Positions 60,798-64,000 of a DNA stretch of 64,000 bases are shown one piece after another. The position numbers and the translations under genes are program-made. Origin of the DNA: Pyxidicoccus sp. MSG2 (GTDB lineage Bacteria > Myxococcota > Myxococcia > Myxococcales > Myxococcaceae); contig NZ_JAPNKC010000001.1 in the NCBI RefSeq assembly GCF_026626705.1, positions 9,194,001-9,258,000 on the forward strand, given 5' to 3'. The number at the start of each line of letters is the position of its first letter. The first letter of the stretch is position 1. The notes under the pieces were generated by a model. That model ran no database searches and had not been told where the DNA came from. It worked only from the letters and a program-made list of their open reading frames with translations.

Positions 60798-62468
60798 ATG
60801 ACCCGACGTCTCGCCCTCGCCCTCACCGTGCTCGCGGCTGGTTGCGTGCCGGAGGAGGACCCTCCTGGAGGTCCACCCGCCCCGCCCCTCGCGGAGGCGC
60901 GTCAGGCCGTCGAACCGCTCGACACGCCCTCCGAGGAGAACGCCATCCGCTTCCTGGAGCAGGCCACCTTCGGCCCGCGCCTGGCGCTCGGCGCGACCAC
61001 TCCGCCCATCGACTCCGTGGAGCACGTGGTCGACGTCGGAATCTCCGAGGCCCTCACCGAGCAGTTCAACGCCCCGCGCTCGCTGCTCGACGGCACGAGC
61101 GCGAGCACGGACCTGGGCTCGCAGTTCTTCGTCAACGCCGTCACGGGACAGGACCAGCTCCGGCAGCGGGTGGCCTTCGCGCTGAGCCAGGTGCTGGTGG
61201 CCTCGCAGACGGGCATCCCCGAGGTCATGTCCACTCCCGAGTCGGAGCCGAAGCTGGCGATGGCGGGCTACCTCAACCTGCTCTCCGCGCGCTCCTTCGG
61301 CACCTTCCGCCAGTTGCTCGACGCCGTCACGAAGGACCCCGCCATGGGGACGTTCCTCGACATGGCGAACAACAAGGCCTTCAAGACGAACGGCCAGCCC
61401 ATTGAACCGAACGAGAACTACGCGCGGGAGATGCTCCAGCTCTTCTCGCTCGGCCTGCACAAGCTGAACGAGGACGGCACGGTGGTGTTGGACAACGTCA
61501 CGGGTGCGCCGAAGCCCGCGTACACCGAGGCCCAGGTCCAGGCCTTCGCCCACGCGCTCTCCGGCTGGACGTACGGCGGCGCCGCGTGCCCCACCGTCGG
61601 CAAGTCCAACCCGGCCAGCTATGCGCAGCCCATGATTGGCTGCGACGTGAACCATGACTCCACGTCGAAGGTGCTCCTGCGCAACTTCGCGACGACCGAC
61701 GGGGGCAGTGCCACGAAGCACCTCAAGGAGGCGCTCGACAACGTCGTCGACGACCCCAACGTCCCGCCCTTCATCTCCAAGCAGCTCATCCAGCACCTCG
61801 TCACCAGCAACCCCAGCCCGGCGTACGTGCAGCGGGTGGTGAACGTCTTCAAGAACAATGGCAGCGGCGAGCGCGGAGATCTGCGCGCGGTGGTGCGCGC
61901 CATCCTGGAGGACGACGAGGCGCGCGGCCCGCAGCCGCCACTGGCGCAGTACGCGACTTTCGGACACCTCCGCCCGCCCGCGCTGTTCATCACCACCGCG
62001 GTCCGGTGGCTGAACGGGCAGCTCGACACGACGGCCGGCAAGGACCCGGGCGCGAAGCTCAACGGCTGGAGCCGCTCGATGAACCAGTACGTGCCCCGTC
62101 CGCCGTCGGTCTTCAGCTACTACCCGCCGAACACGCCCGCGCCCGGCGGCAACGGACTGCTCGGCCCCGAGTTCGCCATCCTCGACACGGCCACCGTCAC
62201 GGCGCGCGCCAACTTCGTGCACGAGCTGCTCTACGCGACGGCGACGGCCACCGCGGGCGTCCTCATCGACCTGAGCGCGCTGCCCACGGACCCGAATGAC
62301 CAGGTGCTCTGGCTGGACCGCTACCTGCTGCACGACACGATGTCGTCGGACCTCCAGCTCGCCGTCTACAACGCCGTCACCGACCCGCGCGCGGGCGACC
62401 TGACGCGCAGGAAGAAGCTGGCCCTCTTTCTCACGTCCCTCTCCCCCGAGTTCCAGATCCAGCGGTGA
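60798..62468 (+). CDS. DUF1800 lipoprotein
   Basis: A 556-aa exported lipoprotein (LALTVLAAGCVPEED) of the DUF1800 family: NAIRFLEQATFGPRL, NENYAREMLQLFSLGLHKL, AYTEAQVQAFAHALSGWTYG, KQLIQHLVTSNPSP and FSYYPPN are characteristic. AAGGAG precedes the ATG. It is regularly paired with a DUF1501 gene, as here with a five-base gap. The role is unknown; the pair is common in predatory and planctomycete-type bacteria. Confidence 0.95.
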   Translation: MTRRLALALTVLAAGCVPEEDPPGGPPAPPLAEARQAVEPLDTPSEENAIRFLEQATFGPRLALGATTPPIDSVEHVVDVGISEALTEQFNAPRSLLDGTSASTDLGSQFFVNAVTGQDQLRQRVAFALSQVLVASQTGIPEVMSTPESEPKLAMAGYLNLLSARSFGTFRQLLDAVTKDPAMGTFLDMANNKAFKTNGQPIEPNENYAREMLQLFSLGLHKLNEDGTVVLDNVTGAPKPAYTEAQVQAFAHALSGWTYGGAACPTVGKSNPASYAQPMIGCDVNHDSTSKVLLRNFATTDGGSATKHLKEALDNVVDDPNVPPFISKQLIQHLVTSNPSPAYVQRVVNVFKNNGSGERGDLRAVVRAILEDDEARGPQPPLAQYATFGHLRPPALFITTAVRWLNGQLDTTAGKDPGAKLNGWSRSMNQYVPRPPSVFSYYPPNTPAPGGNGLLGPEFAILDTATVTARANFVHELLYATATATAGVLIDLSALPTDPNDQVLWLDRYLLHDTMSSDLQLAVYNAVTDPRAGDLTRRKKLALFLTSLSPEFQIQR

Positions 62469-62473
62469 GCCCC

Positions 62474-64000
62474 ATGACCTTCTCACGACGAAAGTTCCTC
62501 CAAGGCGCCTCCAGCACCCTGGGCGCCCTCGCCGCGGCGGCCACGCTCCCCAAGTGGCTGGGCAGCGCCGAGGCCGCCACGCTGAGCGGCTACGCGGGCT
62601 ACCGCGCGACGGTGTGTGTCTTCCTTCTAGGCGGCAATGACGGCAACAACGTCATCGTCCCGCTGACGGCGGGCCCCAATGCGCAGTACCTCGCGGCGCG
62701 GCCGAACCTGGGCATCGACCCGGGCTTGCTGCGGCCCATCAACCCGGTGGGGCAGGCCGCCGGCTCGTACGGGCTGCACCCCGCGCTGGAGAAGCTCCAG
62801 GCGCTCTTCGAGCAGGAGCGCGCCGCCGTGCTTTGCAATGTGGGGCCGCTCGTGTTGCCGATGCGCAAGTCGGACTACACCTCGGAGACGGTGGCCCGGC
62901 CGGACAACCTCTTCTCCCACGCCGACCAGCAGGATGCCTGGGCGAGCGCCATCGCGAACCCGTCCACCATCTCCCTGCCGCTGTCGCTCGTGGGCAAGGC
63001 CACGGGGTGGGGCGGCCGCACGGCGGACAAGCTCGCCGGCCTCAACCCGGGCGAGTACCCCGAAGTCACTTCGTTCGGAGGCAAGGCGCTCTTCTCCGCG
63101 GGCGCGGTGCGCCAGCCGATGATGGTGTCCCCCAGCGGCACGCTCGCGTTCCGGCAGTTGGGCGACGCCAACTTCAACGCGCTCCAGAACGACGCGCTCG
63201 CCCAGGTGGTGGGCTTCGACAACGGCGTCACCCTGGAGGCGTCCTACGGCGGCGTCTTCATCACGGCGCAGACCTTCGCCGCCGCGCGCACCGCCGCGCG
63301 GGACGCGGCCTGGGCCACGCTCCCGCAGGCGACGCGCGACGCGATTGATGCGCTGTTCGTCCCGCCAGCGGGCAGCGCGAGCTGGTCGCTGCACACGCAG
63401 CTCTACCAGGCGCTGAGGGACCTCATCGCCGGGGCCATGCCCACGGTGGGCGGAGGGCTCGGCGTGCGGCGGCAGGAGTTCTCGGTGGGGCTCGGCGGCT
63501 TCGACACCCACGTGGGCCAGGGGCCGACGCAGGAGGACCTGCTCACGCAGCTGGACTTCTCGCTGAACGCCTTCCATCAGGCCATGACGCTGCTCAAGAC
63601 GGAGAGCGCCTTCGGGGCCAGCCCGCCGCAGGCCACGCTCTTCACCATGAGCGACTTCGGCCGGACGCTGCTGGAGAACTCCGACAAGGGGAGTGACCAC
63701 GGGTGGGGCAATCACGCCTTCGTGATTGGAGACCGCGTCCAGGGGCGCCGGCTCTACGGCACCTTCCCGAACCTGGACCTGTCGGGCGGCGCGGTGAACA
63801 ACCTGGACACCGTCGACTCGAAGGGGCGCTGGATTCCCTCACTGACGGTGGACCAGTACGGGTACAGCCTCGCCTCGTGGCTGGGGCTCTCCACGGCCGC
63901 GGAGCGCGACTACGCCTTCCCCAACATCGCGGGCTACGTCGCCGACGCCATCGCCAGGGGCTTCCCCGCGTCCGCGCGCGCCTACAAGGTCGGCTTCCTG
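62474..64000 (+). CDS. DUF1501 (sulfatase-like) Tat-exported protein, 3' end cut by window edge
   Basis: The first 509 residues are present and the frame is still open at the edge. A twin-arginine signal (SRRKFLQGASSTLGALAAAA) is followed by the DUF1501 fold (CVFLLGGNDGNNVIVPL, GLHPALEKLQALFEQ, FTMSDFGRTLLENSDKGSDH, GNHAFVIGD). The alkaline-phosphatase-like motif DHGWGNH is present. Since family members end soon after a VxGFL-like segment, only a few codons are probably missing. It is coupled to the DUF1800 gene. Confidence 0.95.
   Translation, partial: MTFSRRKFLQGASSTLGALAAAATLPKWLGSAEAATLSGYAGYRATVCVFLLGGNDGNNVIVPLTAGPNAQYLAARPNLGIDPGLLRPINPVGQAAGSYGLHPALEKLQALFEQERAAVLCNVGPLVLPMRKSDYTSETVARPDNLFSHADQQDAWASAIANPSTISLPLSLVGKATGWGGRTADKLAGLNPGEYPEVTSFGGKALFSAGAVRQPMMVSPSGTLAFRQLGDANFNALQNDALAQVVGFDNGVTLEASYGGVFITAQTFAAARTAARDAAWATLPQATRDAIDALFVPPAGSASWSLHTQLYQALRDLIAGAMPTVGGGLGVRRQEFSVGLGGFDTHVGQGPTQEDLLTQLDFSLNAFHQAMTLLKTESAFGASPPQATLFTMSDFGRTLLENSDKGSDHGWGNHAFVIGDRVQGRRLYGTFPNLDLSGGAVNNLDTVDSKGRWIPSLTVDQYGYSLASWLGLSTAAERDYAFPNIAGYVADAIARGFPASARAYKVGFL

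Overview
The window is high-GC DNA with the usual strong G/C bias at third codon positions. Its gene content points to a predatory or social myxobacterium of the Myxococcaceae (Myxococcus, Corallococcus or Pyxidicoccus type). The clues are a large acidic primary sigma factor in an rpsU-yqeY-dnaG-rpoD operon, a DUF4388 protein, an FHA-GGDEF protein, an MXAN_5187-like protein, many stand-alone receivers and kinases, a Ser/Thr kinase fused to TPR repeats, and a SitA-like lipoprotein toxin with an immunity gene. These calls come from reading the sequence; no database search was run.

Layout. 1-4847: the 3' end of an LMF1-like gene; a minus-strand Cpx-like envelope-stress or metal operon (Spy/CpxP-like protein, small secreted protein, OmpR-type regulator, histidine kinase); a cold-shock gene with its terminator; a cupin. 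4848-8720: a broken reading frame, signal peptidase I, an M15-peptidase-like protein, a Cys-rich lipoprotein and a GNAT acetyltransferase. 8811-16188: an island-like accessory segment bounded on the left by a 3' fragment of tRNA-Ile2(CAU) and on the right by the intact tRNA gene. It holds IS91- and IS3-type transposase remnants, an FHA protein, a coupled pair of unknown genes, TetR and NmrA genes, an SGNH hydrolase, a truncated secretory leader and an AT-rich secreted-protein gene. No intact integrase was seen in it.

16283-29200: housekeeping DNA. It has an alkyltransferase-like protein, the macromolecular-synthesis operon (minus strand), a HEAT-repeat protein, an FHA-GGDEF cyclase, L-asparaginase, and a plus-strand operon of a DsbA-like lipoprotein, a DUF4388 protein and truD. 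29330-37349: an OmpA/TSP3 lipoprotein operon, a HEAT plus DUF1460 pair, a zinc-ribbon protein, two receivers, ribosome hibernation factor and the MXAN_5187-like protein. 37482-45718: a minus-strand envelope cluster whose central genes overlap at start and stop codons (PBP1A, FG-GAP protein, oligopeptide-binding-like protein, NtrY-like kinase), preceded by a TPR protein.

45917-64000: exonuclease III, a PAS/GAF histidine kinase, threonine synthase, a haem/copper monooxygenase-like lipoprotein, the SitA-like AHH nuclease toxin with an Imm11 immunity protein, a GH31 alpha-glucosidase, a DUF2254 membrane protein, a Ser/Thr kinase, and a DUF1800/DUF1501 secreted pair that runs off the right edge. 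Several genes lack a Shine-Dalgarno sequence but carry a TAnnnT hexamer 7-10 bases before the start codon, which suggests leaderless transcription.
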